Below, piece by piece: positions 24,736 to 34,806 of a stretch of DNA of 64,000 nt. The stretch spans positions 1 through 64,000 of the forward strand of contig NZ_JAPPUW010000009.1 in assembly GCF_026712205.1 (NCBI RefSeq), written 5' to 3'. Source of the stretch: Pelomonas aquatica. Lineage in GTDB: Bacteria; Pseudomonadota; Gammaproteobacteria; Burkholderiales; Burkholderiaceae_C. Within the stretch, counting starts at the first letter, position 1, and each line of letters opens with the position of its first letter. Made by a program: the position numbers and the translations under genes. The notes under the pieces are model-generated. The model saw only the letters and a list, made by a program, of their open reading frames with translations. It was not told where the DNA came from and made no database searches.

Positions 24736-25689
24736 TCACCCAAGCTTCAGTTCGCGTGTCAGATTCAACAGCATGTCGTCGACCATCGCGTCGAGGTCGT
24801 AGCGCAGCCGCCAGCCCCAGTCGGCCTGGGCGGCGCCGTCGTCGATGCGCTGCGGCCAGCTGGCGGCGATGGCCTGGCGGAAGTCGGGCACGCAGTCCAT
24901 CGTGAACCCGGGCAGACGGCGGCGGATGGAGGCGGCGATGCCTTCGGGCGTGAAGCTGACGCCGGCGAGGTTGTAGCTGCCACGCTGCTTGATCCCGTCG
25001 GCCGGCGCGTTCATCAGCTCGATGGTCGCGCGCAGCGCATCGGGCATATACATCATCGGCAGGGCCTGGCCGGCTTCGAGGAAGCAGGTGTAGCGGCCGT
25101 GTTGGAGCGCCGAGTGGAAGATCTCGACGGCGTAGTCCGTCGTGCCGCCGCCGGGCGGCGTCTTCCAGCTGATGAGGCCGGGGTAGCGCAGGCTGCGCAC
25201 GTCGACGCCGTGCTTGGCGTGATACCAGTGGCACCAGCGTTCGCCGGCGAGCTTGGAGATGCCGTAGACGGTGGTCGGGTCCATCACGGTGGTCTGCGGC
25301 GTGTCGACGGCCGGCGTGCCGGGGCCGAAGGCGGCGATGGAGCTGGGCCAGAAGATCTTGTCCAGCTTCTCGTGCCGGGCCAGCTCCAGCACGTTGAGCA
25401 GGCCCTTCATGTTCAGGTCCCAGGCCCACATCGGATGCTTCTCGCCATTGGCCGACAGCGCGGCGGCGAGGTGGTAGATCTGCGTGATCTTGTGGCGCTT
25501 GACGATGGTGGTCAGCGCGCCGGCGTCGGTCACGTCCAGCATCTCGTGCTTGAGCGTGGGCACGCGGCCCTGCGGGCTCAGGTCGCTGGTGATGACGGCA
25601 TCGTTGCCGTGCAGCTTGGCGAGTTCGCTGGCCAGTTCGGTGCCGATCTGGCCGTTGGCGCCAATGATGAGGATGCGAGGGGTGCTCAT
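24736..25689 (-). CDS. tdh: L-threonine 3-dehydrogenase, SDR (epimerase-like) type
   Basis: A 317-residue short-chain dehydrogenase of the NAD-dependent epimerase class. It has a GANGQIG nucleotide-binding loop (residues 10-16) and the catalytic pair Tyr142/Lys146 in TVYGISKLAGE, with Ser116/117 upstream. The SDR-type L-threonine dehydrogenases oxidise threonine to 2-amino-3-ketobutyrate. The neighbour kbl, the enzyme for the next step, supports that assignment over a sugar epimerase. Start and kbl stop overlap by four bases (ATGA). There is no zinc-dependent MDR-type Tdh here. Confidence 0.9.
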   Translation of the reverse strand: MSTPRILIIGANGQIGTELASELAKLHGNDAVITSDLSPQGRVPTLKHEMLDVTDAGALTTIVKRHKITQIYHLAAALSANGEKHPMWAWDLNMKGLLNVLELARHEKLDKIFWPSSIAAFGPGTPAVDTPQTTVMDPTTVYGISKLAGERWCHWYHAKHGVDVRSLRYPGLISWKTPPGGGTTDYAVEIFHSALQHGRYTCFLEAGQALPMMYMPDALRATIELMNAPADGIKQRGSYNLAGVSFTPEGIAASIRRRLPGFTMDCVPDFRQAIAASWPQRIDDGAAQADWGWRLRYDLDAMVDDMLLNLTRELKLG

Positions 25690-26882
25690 TTCAGGATGCC
25701 CAGTTCCTTGCCGGCTTGCGTGAAGGCGGCGACGGCCTTCTCCAGGTGCTCGCGCTCGTGCACAGCCGAAACCTGCACGCGGATTCGGGCCTGGCCCTTG
25801 GGCACGACGGGGAAGAAGAAGCCGACGGCGTAGATGCCCAGCTCCAGGATGCGCTTGGACAGCTCCTGCGCCTTCACCGCGTCGTAGACCATGATGGGCA
25901 CGATGGGGTGGGTGCCGGGCTTGATCTCGAAGCCGGCGGCCTGGATGGCTTCACGGAACCAGGCGGTGTTGGCTTCCAGCTTGTCGCGCAGTGCCGTGGA
26001 GCCTTCCAGCAGGTCCAGCACGGCCAGCGACGCGCCGGCGATGGCCGGGGCCAGCGTGTTGCTGAACAGATAGGGGCGCGAGCGCTGGCGCAGCAGCTCG
26101 ACGACTTCCTTGCGTGCGGCCGTGAAGCCGCCGCTCGCGCCACCCAGAGCCTTGCCGAAGGTGCCGGTGATGATGTCGATCTTGCCGAACACGCCGCGGT
26201 GCTCGGCCGTGCCGCGGCCGGTCTTGCCCATGAAGCCGCTGGCATGGCATTCGTCGATGCCGAGCAGCGCGTCGTAGCGGTCGCAGAGCGCGCGGATCTT
26301 GTCGAGCTGGGCAATGGTGCCGTCCATGCTGAACACACCATCGGTGAAGACCAGCGTGAAGCGGCCCCCCTTCTCCGTGGCTTCCTTCAGGCAGCGCTCC
26401 AGGTCTTCGAGGTTGTTGTGTTCGTAGCGCCAGCGCTGGGCCTTGCACAGGCGGATGCCGTCGATGATGGAAGCGTGGTTCAACGCGTCACTGATGATGG
26501 CGTCCTGCTCGCCCAGCAGCGGCTCGAACAGGCCGCCGTTGGCGTCGAAGGCGGCGGCGTAGAGGATGGCGTCCTCACAGCCGACGAAGCGGGCGATGCG
26601 CTGTTCGAGCTGCTTGTGCAGATCCTGCGTGCCGCAGATGAAGCGCACCGACGACAGGCCGAAGCCATGCGTGCGCAGCGCCTCCTGGGCCGCTTCGATC
26701 ACCTGGGGGTGGGACGACAGCCCCAGGTAGTTGTTGGCGCAGAGGTTGATGACCTCGCGGCCATCGGTCGTCTTCACGACGGCGCCCTGGGGTGTCGTGA
26801 TGATGCGCTCGGCCTTGAAGAGGCCGGCGGCGCGGATGCCGTCGAGTTCGGACTGCAGGTGTTGGTAGAAGGCTTGGCTCAT
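25686..26882 (-). CDS. kbl: 2-amino-3-ketobutyrate CoA ligase (glycine C-acetyltransferase)
   Basis: A 398-residue alpha-oxoamine synthase that splits 2-amino-3-ketobutyrate with CoA into glycine and acetyl-CoA. The PLP lysine is Lys244 in TFGKALGG, the same number as E. coli KBL. FSMDGTIA, IDECHASGFMG and the N-terminal SQAFYQHLQSELDGIRAAGLF are typical. The ATG at 26882 is chosen over 26903 because AGGAG lies about eight bases upstream. It is first in the kbl-tdh operon and divergent from the XRE-cupin regulator, with a palindromic operator-like site between. Confidence 0.96.
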   Translation of the reverse strand: MSQAFYQHLQSELDGIRAAGLFKAERIITTPQGAVVKTTDGREVINLCANNYLGLSSHPQVIEAAQEALRTHGFGLSSVRFICGTQDLHKQLEQRIARFVGCEDAILYAAAFDANGGLFEPLLGEQDAIISDALNHASIIDGIRLCKAQRWRYEHNNLEDLERCLKEATEKGGRFTLVFTDGVFSMDGTIAQLDKIRALCDRYDALLGIDECHASGFMGKTGRGTAEHRGVFGKIDIITGTFGKALGGASGGFTAARKEVVELLRQRSRPYLFSNTLAPAIAGASLAVLDLLEGSTALRDKLEANTAWFREAIQAAGFEIKPGTHPIVPIMVYDAVKAQELSKRILELGIYAVGFFFPVVPKGQARIRVQVSAVHEREHLEKAVAAFTQAGKELGILK

Positions 26883-26920
26883 GGCGCCGCTCCTGGTGCA
26901 CAATTCAGTAAATTGAACTT

Positions 26921-26936
26921 GTTCGATATATCGAAC
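26921..26936. promoter_or_regulatory. Palindromic operator candidate between kbl and the XRE regulator
   Basis: A perfect 16-base palindrome GTTCGATATATCGAAC, set in AT-rich sequence unlike the surroundings. It lies 39 bases from the kbl start and 40 bases from the regulator start. A second, shorter inverted repeat (CAATT and AATTG) lies at 26901-26915. A regulator binding here could control both directions. Confidence 0.7.
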
Positions 26937-26975
26937 TTTCGTGCAGTATCTGAAAAACGTCTATCCGCGTCAAGC

Positions 26976-27542
26976 ATGACCATGGAAACCGAACCGCCCC
27001 GCGTGGGCGCTGCACTGCAGGCGCTGCGCGCAAGCCGCGGCCTGTCGCTGGATGACCTGTCCAAGCGGGCCGGCGTCAGCAAGTCGATGTTGTCGCAGAT
27101 CGAGCGCAACCAGGCCAACCCCACGGTTGCCGTGGTCTGGCGGCTGGCGAATGCGCTGGGCGTGGACATGGGCGAACTGCTCGGCGGCGAGCGCAGCGCG
27201 GCGCCGGCCATCGAGACGGTGCCGGCCCACGCGACGCCGGGTCTGACCAGCCCGGACGGGCTGTGCAAGCTGCGCATCCTCGGCCCCATCGAGCTGGCCG
27301 GCCAGTTCGAGTGGTACGAGCTCAGCGTGCAGCCCGGCGGCGTGCTGGACAGTCAGGCCCACGAGCCCGGCTCGCGCGAGCACCTCAGCGTGCTGAGCGG
27401 CAGCGTCGAGGTCACGGCCCAGGGCGTGACGAGCCGGATCAAGGCCGGCGAGACGGCGCGTTATGCGGTCGACGGGCCGCATGCCATCCGCAATGCAGGC
27501 AAGTCGGCAGCGACGGCGCTGCTGGTCGTCCTTCATCCTTAG
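26976..27542 (+). CDS. XRE-family regulator with C-terminal cupin domain
   Basis: A 188-residue transcription factor. Residues about 10-68 form an XRE helix-turn-helix (LQALRASRGLSLDDLSKRAGVSKSMLSQIERNQANPTV). Residues about 110-185 form a small cupin (PGGVLDSQAHEPGSREHLSVLSGSVEV...GPHAIRNAG) that could bind an effector. This HTH-cupin plan is common in regulators of amino-acid and polyamine catabolism. Divergence from kbl-tdh with a shared palindrome points to threonine catabolism as the target. A second ATG at 26982 is possible. Confidence 0.9.
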   Translation: MTMETEPPRVGAALQALRASRGLSLDDLSKRAGVSKSMLSQIERNQANPTVAVVWRLANALGVDMGELLGGERSAAPAIETVPAHATPGLTSPDGLCKLRILGPIELAGQFEWYELSVQPGGVLDSQAHEPGSREHLSVLSGSVEVTAQGVTSRIKAGETARYAVDGPHAIRNAGKSAATALLVVLHP

Positions 27543-27570
27543 ACTGCAGCCTCCGATCAAGGAGGCATGC

Positions 27571-28530
27571 ATGCAGATCACCCGTCGCGCGACCCTGGCC
27601 GGCCTGGCCGCCCTGCCCTTCGCGGCCCAGGCCCAGGACAACAAGCCCATCCGCCTGCTCGTCGGCTTCCCCGCGGGCGGCGGCACCGACGCCATCGCAC
27701 GGCTGCTGGCCGAGGCGCTGCAGGCCTCGCTCGGCACGACGGTCATCGTCGAGAACAAGGCCGGCGCCGGCGGCCAGATCGCGGCCCAGGCGCTGAAGGT
27801 GGCGGCGCCCGACGGCACGAGCTTCTTCGTCAGCCATGACCACACCATCTCCATCCTGCCGCTGGTGCTGAAGAACCCGGGCTTCGACCCGGCCAGGGAC
27901 TTCGTGCCGGTGGCCGGCTTCGCGACCTTTGCGAATGCGCTGGCGCTGTCGGGCGGCACGCCGGCCACCAGCCTGCCGGAGTACGTGGCCTGGGTGAAGA
28001 AACAAGGCGGCCAGGGCAGCGTCGGCGTGCCGGCGCCGGCCTCGGTGCCGGAGTTCCTCGTCAGGCTGCTCGGCGAGCACAACGGGCTGAACCTGCTCAG
28101 CGTGCCCTACCGCGGCAGCGCGCCGATGATGGCCGACATGCTGGGCAACCAGATTGCCGCGGGCATCGGCTCGGTGCCCGACCTCATCGCCAACCACCAG
28201 CAGAAGAAGCTGCGCATCGTGGCCGTCATGGGCCAGCAGCGCCAGGGCCTGCTGCCCGAGGTGCCGACCTTCGCGGAGCTGGGCATCGCCGGCTTCGAGG
28301 ACCTGCCCTACTACGGCGTGTTCGCGCCGGCCGGCACGCCGCGCGCGGCGCTGGAGCGCTTCTCGAACGCGCTGGCCGGCGTCATCGCCCAGGCTGACAT
28401 GAAGGCGCGCCTGACCGAACTGGGGCTGTCGGTCGGCATGATGAGTTCCGCCCAGCTCGCGACCCGCGAGCGCGCCTACTCGGCGGCCTGGGCTCGCATC
28501 ATCAAGGCCGGGGGCTTCCAGCCCCAGTAG
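27571..28530 (+). CDS. Bug-family (TctC) periplasmic binding protein
   Basis: A 319-residue tripartite tricarboxylate transporter receptor. It has a twin-arginine-like signal (MQITRRATLAGLAALPFAAQA), then KPIRLLVGFPAGGGTDAIARLLAEAL and VENKAGAGGQIAAQALKVAAPDG, hallmarks of the family. GGAGG precedes the ATG at 27571; an ATG at 27567 is in another frame. Neither tctA nor tctB is nearby, as is usual for the many orphan Bug proteins of Burkholderiales. The ligand, probably a carboxylate, is unknown. The 3' end overlaps the convergent brkB-like gene by 29 bases. Confidence 0.9.
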   Translation: MQITRRATLAGLAALPFAAQAQDNKPIRLLVGFPAGGGTDAIARLLAEALQASLGTTVIVENKAGAGGQIAAQALKVAAPDGTSFFVSHDHTISILPLVLKNPGFDPARDFVPVAGFATFANALALSGGTPATSLPEYVAWVKKQGGQGSVGVPAPASVPEFLVRLLGEHNGLNLLSVPYRGSAPMMADMLGNQIAAGIGSVPDLIANHQQKKLRIVAVMGQQRQGLLPEVPTFAELGIAGFEDLPYYGVFAPAGTPRAALERFSNALAGVIAQADMKARLTELGLSVGMMSSAQLATRERAYSAAWARIIKAGGFQPQ

Positions 28531-29782
28531 TGAGCAGGCGGTCCAGCGTCAGCCGGGCCCAGTCGCCCTGGGTCCACAGATTGGCCAGCAGCCCCTGGCG
28601 CCGGGCCAGGAAGGCGGCGATCAAGGGCTCCGCAGAGACCTTCTCCGGCGCGCACAGCAGCACCAGGCGCTGGGCGCCCTCTTCTTCCAGCAGCCCGACC
28701 CAGTCCATGGCCTGCAGCTTGTCGAGCACGGGGCTGAGCTGCAGCGGGTCCACGCGCAGCACGGTCGCCAGCCCGAGGTGAGTCAGCCCGCTCTGACCCG
28801 CCTCGCGCACGCGCCACAGCTCGCGCAGCACCTCCAGCGCCAGGGCCGTGGGCTGGCCCGGCATGTCGGGGCGCAGGTGCAGGCGGCCGGTCAGCGCGGG
28901 CGCGTTGGCAGCCAGGATGGCGCCCAGCAGCACGATGACCCAGCCGAGGTAGACCCAGATCAGGAACACCGGCACGGTCGCGAAGGCGCCGTACAGCGTC
29001 GAATAGGTCGGCACCTGCTTCACATACCAGGCCAGCATGGACTTCGCGAGCGAGAAGCCGATGGACACGAAGGCGCCGCCGAGCAGCGCGTGGCGCCAGC
29101 GCACATGGGTGTTGGGCACATAGTGGAAGAGCCCGGCCATCGCGAGGCCGAACAGCAGCACGTCGGCGCTGCCCAGCGCCGCGGAGATGCTGGCCGGCAT
29201 CGCGGTCAGCAAGCCCTGGCCGGCGCTGACGGCATAGCTCGTCAGCGTCAGGCTGCCGCCCAGCAGCAGCGGGCCCAGCGTCATCGCGGCCCAGTAGACG
29301 AGCACGCGCTGGGCCATGGGCCGCGGGCGCTGCACGCGCCAGATGGCGTTGAGCGTGCGGTCGATGGTCAGCATCAGCGTCAAGGCCGTAACGCCCAGGG
29401 CCACCAGGCCGACCGCGCCGAGCTTGCTGGCCTTGGCCGCGAACTGCGTCAGCGCGCCCAGCACCGGCTTGGCGATATTGGGCGGGATCAGGCTCTTCAG
29501 GAAATACTGCTCCAGCGCAGCCTGGAAGCTGGAGAAGATCGGGAAGGCCGTGAAGATGGCCAGCATCACCGTCAGCAGCGGCACCAGCGAGATCAGCGTC
29601 GTGAAGGTCAGGCTGCCGGCCGTGAGGCCGAGCTTCTCTTCGCGGAAACGCTGGCGGAAGGTGTGCAGGGTCTGCAGCCATGGCCAGGCCAGCAGCTCGG
29701 TGATGAAGTTGCCCGCGAAGGCGATGGGGTTGCGGGCGAGCGGCGCGTCGGGGTTGTCGGTTGGCGGGGGCGTCGTGGGCAT
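28502..29782 (-). CDS. YihY/BrkB family inner-membrane protein
   Basis: A 426-residue protein with about six transmembrane helices (residues about 45-300) and the family segments LTAGSLTFTTLISLVPLLTVML, YVPNTHVRWRHALLGG and YGAFATVPVFLIWVYLGW. A soluble C-terminal extension (about 310-426) looks like a winged-helix-type domain, found in some YihY proteins. The family was once misnamed ribonuclease BN; its true role is unclear. The ATG at 29782 gives the first residue MPTTPPP; the longer frame to 30088 overlaps the DUF2069 gene on the other strand. Confidence 0.88.
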   Translation of the reverse strand: MPTTPPPTDNPDAPLARNPIAFAGNFITELLAWPWLQTLHTFRQRFREEKLGLTAGSLTFTTLISLVPLLTVMLAIFTAFPIFSSFQAALEQYFLKSLIPPNIAKPVLGALTQFAAKASKLGAVGLVALGVTALTLMLTIDRTLNAIWRVQRPRPMAQRVLVYWAAMTLGPLLLGGSLTLTSYAVSAGQGLLTAMPASISAALGSADVLLFGLAMAGLFHYVPNTHVRWRHALLGGAFVSIGFSLAKSMLAWYVKQVPTYSTLYGAFATVPVFLIWVYLGWVIVLLGAILAANAPALTGRLHLRPDMPGQPTALALEVLRELWRVREAGQSGLTHLGLATVLRVDPLQLSPVLDKLQAMDWVGLLEEEGAQRLVLLCAPEKVSAEPLIAAFLARRQGLLANLWTQGDWARLTLDRLLTTGAGSPRP

Positions 29783-29803
29783 GGCTTCTATGATGCCGCA
29801 GCT

Positions 29804-30184
29804 ATGTCCCCTGCCCCCCAAAGAACCCAAGCGACGGCGTCGGAACGCCTGTCGCGCAACCTCGCGCTGGCGTCCGTGCTGGCCCTGATCCTGCTGTGCC
29901 TGGCCTGGGAGCTGTGGCTGGCGCCGACGGGCCGCGGCACGCTGGCCCTGAAGGTGCTGCCCCTGCTGCCCGCGCCGCTGGGCCTGTGGCGCTACCGCAT
30001 GTACACCTACCGCTGGGTGGCGCTCTTCGTCTGGCTCTATGTGCTCGAAGGCCTGGTTCGCGCGACCAGCGAGGCCGGGCGCGGCCAATGGCTGGCGCTG
30101 GCCGAGGTGGGCCTGAGCCTCGTCGTCTTCACGGCCTGCACGGCCCAGATCCGCCAGCGCCTGGCGGCGGCGAAGGCGGCATGA
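29804..30184 (+). CDS. DUF2069 small membrane protein
   Basis: A 126-residue protein with about three to four hydrophobic helices (LALASVLALILLCLAWELWLAP, LALKVLPLLPAPLGLWRY, WVALFVWLYVLEGLV, LSLVVFTACTAQI), matching the DUF2069 family. Function unknown. It is divergent from the yihY/brkB-type gene, 21 bases apart. Its stop overlaps the ATG of the FAD-dependent dehydrogenase (ATGA), so the two are coupled. Confidence 0.83.
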   Translation: MSPAPQRTQATASERLSRNLALASVLALILLCLAWELWLAPTGRGTLALKVLPLLPAPLGLWRYRMYTYRWVALFVWLYVLEGLVRATSEAGRGQWLALAEVGLSLVVFTACTAQIRQRLAAAKAA

Positions 30185-31584
30185 CGGCCTTTCTGTCGGC
30201 CCTGGGCGAGCGGCTGGGCGCGGCCGGGCTGCTGGTCGGCGGCGACCTGTCGGCCTACGAGCGCGACTGGCGCAAGCGCTACCCCGGTCGCGCGCTGGCC
30301 GTGGCCCGGCCGGCCTCGACCGACGAAGTGGCCGAGGTGCTCAGGCTCTGCCGGCAGCACCGCGTGCCCGTCGTGCCCCAGGGCGGCAACACCGGCCTGG
30401 TGGGCGGCTCGACGCCCGACGACAGCGGCACGCAGCTGGTGCTGAGCCTCGCGCGCATGAAGCGCGTGCGCGGCGTCGACGTCGCCAACGTCAGCCTCAG
30501 CGCCGAGGCCGGCTGCGCGCTGGCCGACGTGCAGGCGGCGGCCGCCGCGGCCGGCCTGCTGTTCCCGCTCAGCCTCGCGTCCGAGGGTTCGTGCACGCTC
30601 GGCGGCAACCTGGCGACGAATGCCGGCGGCACGCAGGTGCTGCGTTATGGCAATGCGCGCGAACTCTGCCTGGGGCTGGAGGTGGTCACCGCCGCCGGCG
30701 AGATCTGGCACGGGCTCTCGGGCCTGCGCAAGGACAACACGGGCTATGACCTGCGCGACCTCTTCATCGGCAGCGAGGGGACGCTCGGCGTCATCACCGC
30801 CGCGACGATGAAGCTCTACCCGCAGCCCAGGGACCGTCTGACCGCGCTGGCGGCCTGCGCGTCGCTGGACGCCGCCGTCGCGCTGCTGGGCCTGGCGCGC
30901 GAGCGCGCTGGCGATGCGCTGACCGGCTTCGAAGTCATGAGCCATGCCGCGCTGGCCCTGCTGGCGCGCGAGCTGCCCCAGCTGCAGCAGCCCACGGGCG
31001 CGGCGGCCTGGACCGTGCTGCTGGAGATCTCGGACGCCGAAAGCGAAGCGCATGCGCGCGCGGTCTTCGAGGGCCTGCTGGAGGCGGCCATCGAGCGCGG
31101 CTGCGTGCAGGATGCGGCCATCGCGCAGAACCTGCAGCAGGCACTGGCCTTCTGGCATCTGCGCGAATCCATCCCGCTGGCCCAGGCCCAGGCGGGCCTG
31201 AACATCAAGCACGACATCGCGCTGCCGGTGTCGGCCATCGCTCCCTTCGTCGCCGAGATGGACGCGGCGCTGATGGCCTATCTGCCCGGCATCGCGGTCA
31301 TCAACTTCGGCCATCTGGGCGACGGCAATCTGCACTACAACGTGCAGGCGCCGGCCGGCGTCGCGCCGGCCGCGTTCCTGGCCGCCCACGAGACGGCCAT
31401 CAATGAATTGGTCTACGACGCCGTGCAGCGGCGCGGCGGCTCGATCTCGGCCGAGCACGGCATCGGCCGGCTCAAGCGCGACGAGCTGGCCGCGCGCAAG
31501 GACCCGGTCGCGCTGGGCCTGATGCGGGCCATCAAAAAGGCCCTGGATCCCCAGGGCCTGCTCAATCCGGGCCGCTTGCTTTAG
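30181..31584 (+). CDS. FAD-linked D-2-hydroxyacid dehydrogenase (GlcD/D-2-hydroxyglutarate type)
   Basis: A 467-residue flavoprotein of the VAO/PCMH family. The FAD-binding domain (about 40-220) shows VVPQGGNTGLVGGSTP and GGNLATNAGGTQVLRYGNARE; the cap domain contains NFGHLGDGNLHYNV; the C-terminus has SAEHGIGRLKRDEL...[15 protein letters not shown]. Relatives oxidise glycolate, D-lactate or D-2-hydroxyglutarate. No glcE/glcF subunits or Fe-S partner are adjacent, so a single-chain D-2-hydroxyglutarate or D-lactate enzyme is more likely than glycolate oxidase. The stop codon overlaps that of the convergent RND gene. Confidence 0.88.
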   Translation: MTAFLSALGERLGAAGLLVGGDLSAYERDWRKRYPGRALAVARPASTDEVAEVLRLCRQHRVPVVPQGGNTGLVGGSTPDDSGTQLVLSLARMKRVRGVDVANVSLSAEAGCALADVQAAAAAAGLLFPLSLASEGSCTLGGNLATNAGGTQVLRYGNARELCLGLEVVTAAGEIWHGLSGLRKDNTGYDLRDLFIGSEGTLGVITAATMKLYPQPRDRLTALAACASLDAAVALLGLARERAGDALTGFEVMSHAALALLARELPQLQQPTGAAAWTVLLEISDAESEAHARAVFEGLLEAAIERGCVQDAAIAQNLQQALAFWHLRESIPLAQAQAGLNIKHDIALPVSAIAPFVAEMDAALMAYLPGIAVINFGHLGDGNLHYNVQAPAGVAPAAFLAAHETAINELVYDAVQRRGGSISAEHGIGRLKRDELAARKDPVALGLMRAIKKALDPQGLLNPGRLL

Positions 31585-34500
31585 GAGCCCGCGGCCGCCC
31601 CGCCGACCTGCACCCGGCCGCCACGGCGGCCGATCCAGCGCAGCAGCGCGCGCAGCAGGCGGAACAGGAAGCGCAGCAGCGTCAGGAAGGCCAGCACCTC
31701 CAGGAAGCACAGCACGCCCGACACCAGCGAGCCCCAGCGCGCGGCGCGGCGCTGGAACTTCTGGCCCAGGTGGTCGCGCATGATCTCGATGCTGTCGTAG
31801 AAGCTGGGCACCATCAGCAGCGTCAGGAAGGTCGACGTGATCGTGCCGCCGATGATGGCCACGGCCATCGGGCGGTAGAACTCGCCGCCCTCGCCGATGC
31901 CGATGGCCACCGGCAGCATGCCGGCGATCAGCGCGAAGGTCGTCATCAGGATGGGCCGGAAGCGCTTGCGGCCCGCATGCATCAGCGCCTCCTCGCGCGG
32001 CACGCCGTTGGCCTCCTCCTGGCGCGCGGCGTCCAGCAGCAGGATGGCGTTCTTGGCCACAAGGCCGGCCAGCATGATGATGCCGATGAAGCTCATCAGG
32101 TTCAGCGTGCCCTTGGTCAGCAGCAGCGCGACGACGACGCCGATCAGCGACAGCGGCTGCGACAGCATGACGCCCAGCGGCGCCGTGAAGGAGTTGAACT
32201 GGATGACGAGGATCAGATACATCAGGCCGATGCCCGACACCAGCGCAATGCCCATCGCGCCGAACACTTCCTGCTGGCTCTTGGACGCGCCGGCCAGCTT
32301 GATGCCGTAGCCGGGCGGGAAGTTCATGCTCTGGGCCAGCTTCATCGCGTCGGACGAGACCTCGCCCGAGGAACGCCCCTGGGCATTGGCCGACACGGTG
32401 ACGACGCGCTTGCCGTCCACGTGCTGGATGCTGGCCGGGCCCTTGCCCATGGTCACCGTGGCGATCTGCTCCAGCGGCACCATCTGGCCGGTGCCCGACA
32501 CGGCGATGGGCAGGCGCTCGATGTTGCCGGCGTCGACGCGGTCCTCGGGATGCAGGCGCACCGACACGTCGCGGGTCTGGCCGGTCGGGTCGATCCAGTC
32601 GCCGACCTGGATGCCGGCGAAAGCGATGCGCAGCGCATTGGCCGCGTCGCCCACCGAGATGCCCATCGCATTGGCCAGGCCGCGGTGCAGCTCGATCTGC
32701 AGCTCGTCCTGCGTGTCCTGCTGCGACAGGCCGACGTCCACCGCGCCGGGCACCTTGCGCAACCGGGCCATGTAGTCCGCGGTCATCGCCATCAGCTGGC
32801 GCGTGTCGCTGCCGTAGAAGCGGATCTGCACCGGCTTCTGCGCGCCGTTGGCGAGGTCGTCGAGCACGACGTACTCGGCGCCGGTCAGCACCTTGAGGCG
32901 CTCGCGCAGATCGACCGCGACCTGCTGGGCACTGCGCTTGCGCTTCGTGCTCTTGCCGAGGTCGATGTAGAGCTTGCCGCCGGTCGTCTGCACGAAGCTG
33001 TCGGTGGCCTGGGTCTCGGGCAGCTGCTTGGCGATCAGCGCGACGGCCGCGAGCTTGCGCCGCGCGTATTCGAGGCTGGCGCTGGGCGGCGTGCGCACCT
33101 CGACCGCGATGGTGCCGAAGTCGGAATTGGGCAGGAAGCTGCTGCCGCCGACCGTGGCCTGCAGCGCGATCGCCGCGGCGAAGCTCAGGAAGGCGATGCC
33201 CGCCATCCAGCGGCGGTGGTGCAGCGCCCAGGCGATGACGAGGCCGTAGCGGTCGGCCTGGTGGTCGAACCAGACATTGAACTTCTGCAGCAGCTTGGAG
33301 ATGCCGGTCTTGGGCGCCTCGTGGTGGCCCGGCGGGTCGCCCCAGAAGGCCGACAGCATCGGGTCGAGCGTGAACGAGATCAGCAGGCTCACCAACACCG
33401 AGGCGACGACGGTCAGCGCGAAGGGCCGGAACCATTCGCCGGCAACGCCCGCGATGAAGGCCACGGGCACGAAGACGGCGACGATGGAGAAGGTCGTCGC
33501 CGCGACGGCCAGGCCGATCTCGGCCGTGCCACGGAAGGCGGCCGTGCGCCGGTCGGCACCGCGCTCCATGTGCCGCACGATGTTCTCGCGCACGACGATG
33601 GCGTCGTCGATGAGCACACCGATGGCCAGCGACAGGCCCAGGAGGCTCATGAAGTTCAGCGAGAAGCCGAACAGCCAGACCGCGATGAAGGCCGCGATGA
33701 CCGAGGTCGGCAGCGAGGTCGCGGTGATCAGCGTCGAGCGCCAGGAGTTCAGGAAGGCGTAGACGACGAAGATGGTCAGGCCGGCGCCGAACACCAGCGC
33801 GTGGATGACGTTGTCCAGGCTGTCCTGCGCGTCCTTGCCGCCGTCCTGGGTGACGGTGAGCTTGGTCCCCTCGGGCAGCATCTTGTTGGCCTCGTCGACG
33901 ATCTTGCGCACCTCCGTGGCGACGCTGACCGTGGACGCGTCGCGCGCGCGGGTGATGGACAGGCCGACGTTGTTGCGGCCGTTGCGCACGCTCAGCGTCG
34001 TGCGCTCGGCGAAGCCGTCCGCCACGCTGGCCACCTGGGCCAGGCGCACCAGCTCGCCGCCGGTGCGCTTGACGACGATGCGGTCGAAGTCCGCCGGCGA
34101 CGCGATGCGGCCGATCAGGCGGATGCTCTGGTCCTCGTACTCGCCACGCACCTTGCCGACCGGGGCCGACATGTTCTGGTTGCGCAGCGCGTTGACGACG
34201 TCGCTGACCGACACATTGAACTCGCGCAGCTTCTGGCCGTGCAGCAGCACGGAGAGTTCGCGGTTCAGCGAGCCGAACACCTCCACCTTGCCGACGCCGG
34301 GAACGGCGCGGAACTTGTCGGCGAGCTGGTCCTCGGCGATGCGCGACAGCTCGGCGTGGCTTAGCGTCTCGGACGCCAGCGACACCTGCATGATCGGCTG
34401 GGCCGACGGGTCGACCCGCTGCAGGATGGGCTCGCGCATCTCCTGCGGCAGGTTGTAGCGCACCGACGCGATCGCGTTGCGCACGTCGTCGGCGGCCTCG

Positions 34501-34805
34501 ATGAGGTTCTTCTTGAAGTCGAACTCCATCACGAAGGTGGCCTGGCCCTCGCCGGCCGTGGCGCGCACCTCGGTGACCCCGGCGACGGCCAGCAGCGGGC
34601 GCTCGACGCGGTTGACGATCTCGCGCTCCGTGGTCTCGGGCGACGCTCCCGGGTAGGGAATGCTGACGACGAGGACCGGGATCTCGACGTCCGGGTTCTG
34701 GTTGACCTTGAGCTTGGACAGGGCCAGCAGGCCCATGGCCATGATGCCGATGATGCAGACGATGGTCGCGATCGGCTTCTTGATGGCGAAGTCTGAGATC
34801 AGCAC
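31581..34805 (-). CDS. RND efflux transporter, HAE1 type (second pump)
   Basis: A 1074-residue RND pump. Segment 1 is [24 protein letters not shown], followed by [23 protein letters not shown]. The proton-relay aspartates lie in [13 protein letters not shown]. The last membrane block ends [25 protein letters not shown], with a C-terminal hydrophobic extension ([22 protein letters not shown]) ahead of a Gly/Arg-rich tail that is not standard for AcrB. It starts one base after the adaptor stop. As for the first pump, no outer-membrane factor gene is adjacent. Confidence 0.93.
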   Translation of the reverse strand: MLISDFAIKKPIATIVCIIGIMAMGLLALSKLKVNQNPDVEIPVLVVSIPYPGASPETTEREIVNRVERPLLAVAGVTEVRATAGEGQATFVMEFDFKKNLIEAADDVRNAIASVRYNLPQEMREPILQRVDPSAQPIMQVSLASETLSHAELSRIAEDQLADKFRAVPGVGKVEVFGSLNRELSVLLHGQKLREFNVSVSDVVNALRNQNMSAPVGKVRGEYEDQSIRLIGRIASPADFDRIVVKRTGGELVRLAQVASVADGFAERTTLSVRNGRNNVGLSITRARDASTVSVATEVRKIVDEANKMLPEGTKLTVTQDGGKDAQDSLDNVIHALVFGAGLTIFVVYAFLNSWRSTLITATSLPTSVIAAFIAVWLFGFSLNFMSLLGLSLAIGVLIDDAIVVRENIVRHMERGADRRTAAFRGTAEIGLAVAATTFSIVAVFVPVAFIAGVAGEWFRPFALTVVASVLVSLLISFTLDPMLSAFWGDPPGHHEAPKTGISKLLQKFNVWFDHQADRYGLVIAWALHHRRWMAGIAFLSFAAAIALQATVGGSSFLPNSDFGTIAVEVRTPPSASLEYARRKLAAVALIAKQLPETQATDSFVQTTGGKLYIDLGKSTKRKRSAQQVAVDLRERLKVLTGAEYVVLDDLANGAQKPVQIRFYGSDTRQLMAMTADYMARLRKVPGAVDVGLSQQDTQDELQIELHRGLANAMGISVGDAANALRIAFAGIQVGDWIDPTGQTRDVSVRLHPEDRVDAGNIERLPIAVSGTGQMVPLEQIATVTMGKGPASIQHVDGKRVVTVSANAQGRSSGEVSSDAMKLAQSMNFPPGYGIKLAGASKSQQEVFGAMGIALVSGIGLMYLILVIQFNSFTAPLGVMLSQPLSLIGVVVALLLTKGTLNLMSFIGIIMLAGLVAKNAILLLDAARQEEANGVPREEALMHAGRKRFRPILMTTFALIAGMLPVAIGIGEGGEFYRPMAVAIIGGTITSTFLTLLMVPSFYDSIEIMRDHLGQKFQRRAARWGSLVSGVLCFLEVLAFLTLLRFLFRLLRALLRWIGRRGGRVQVGGAAAGS

Positions 34806-34806
34806 A

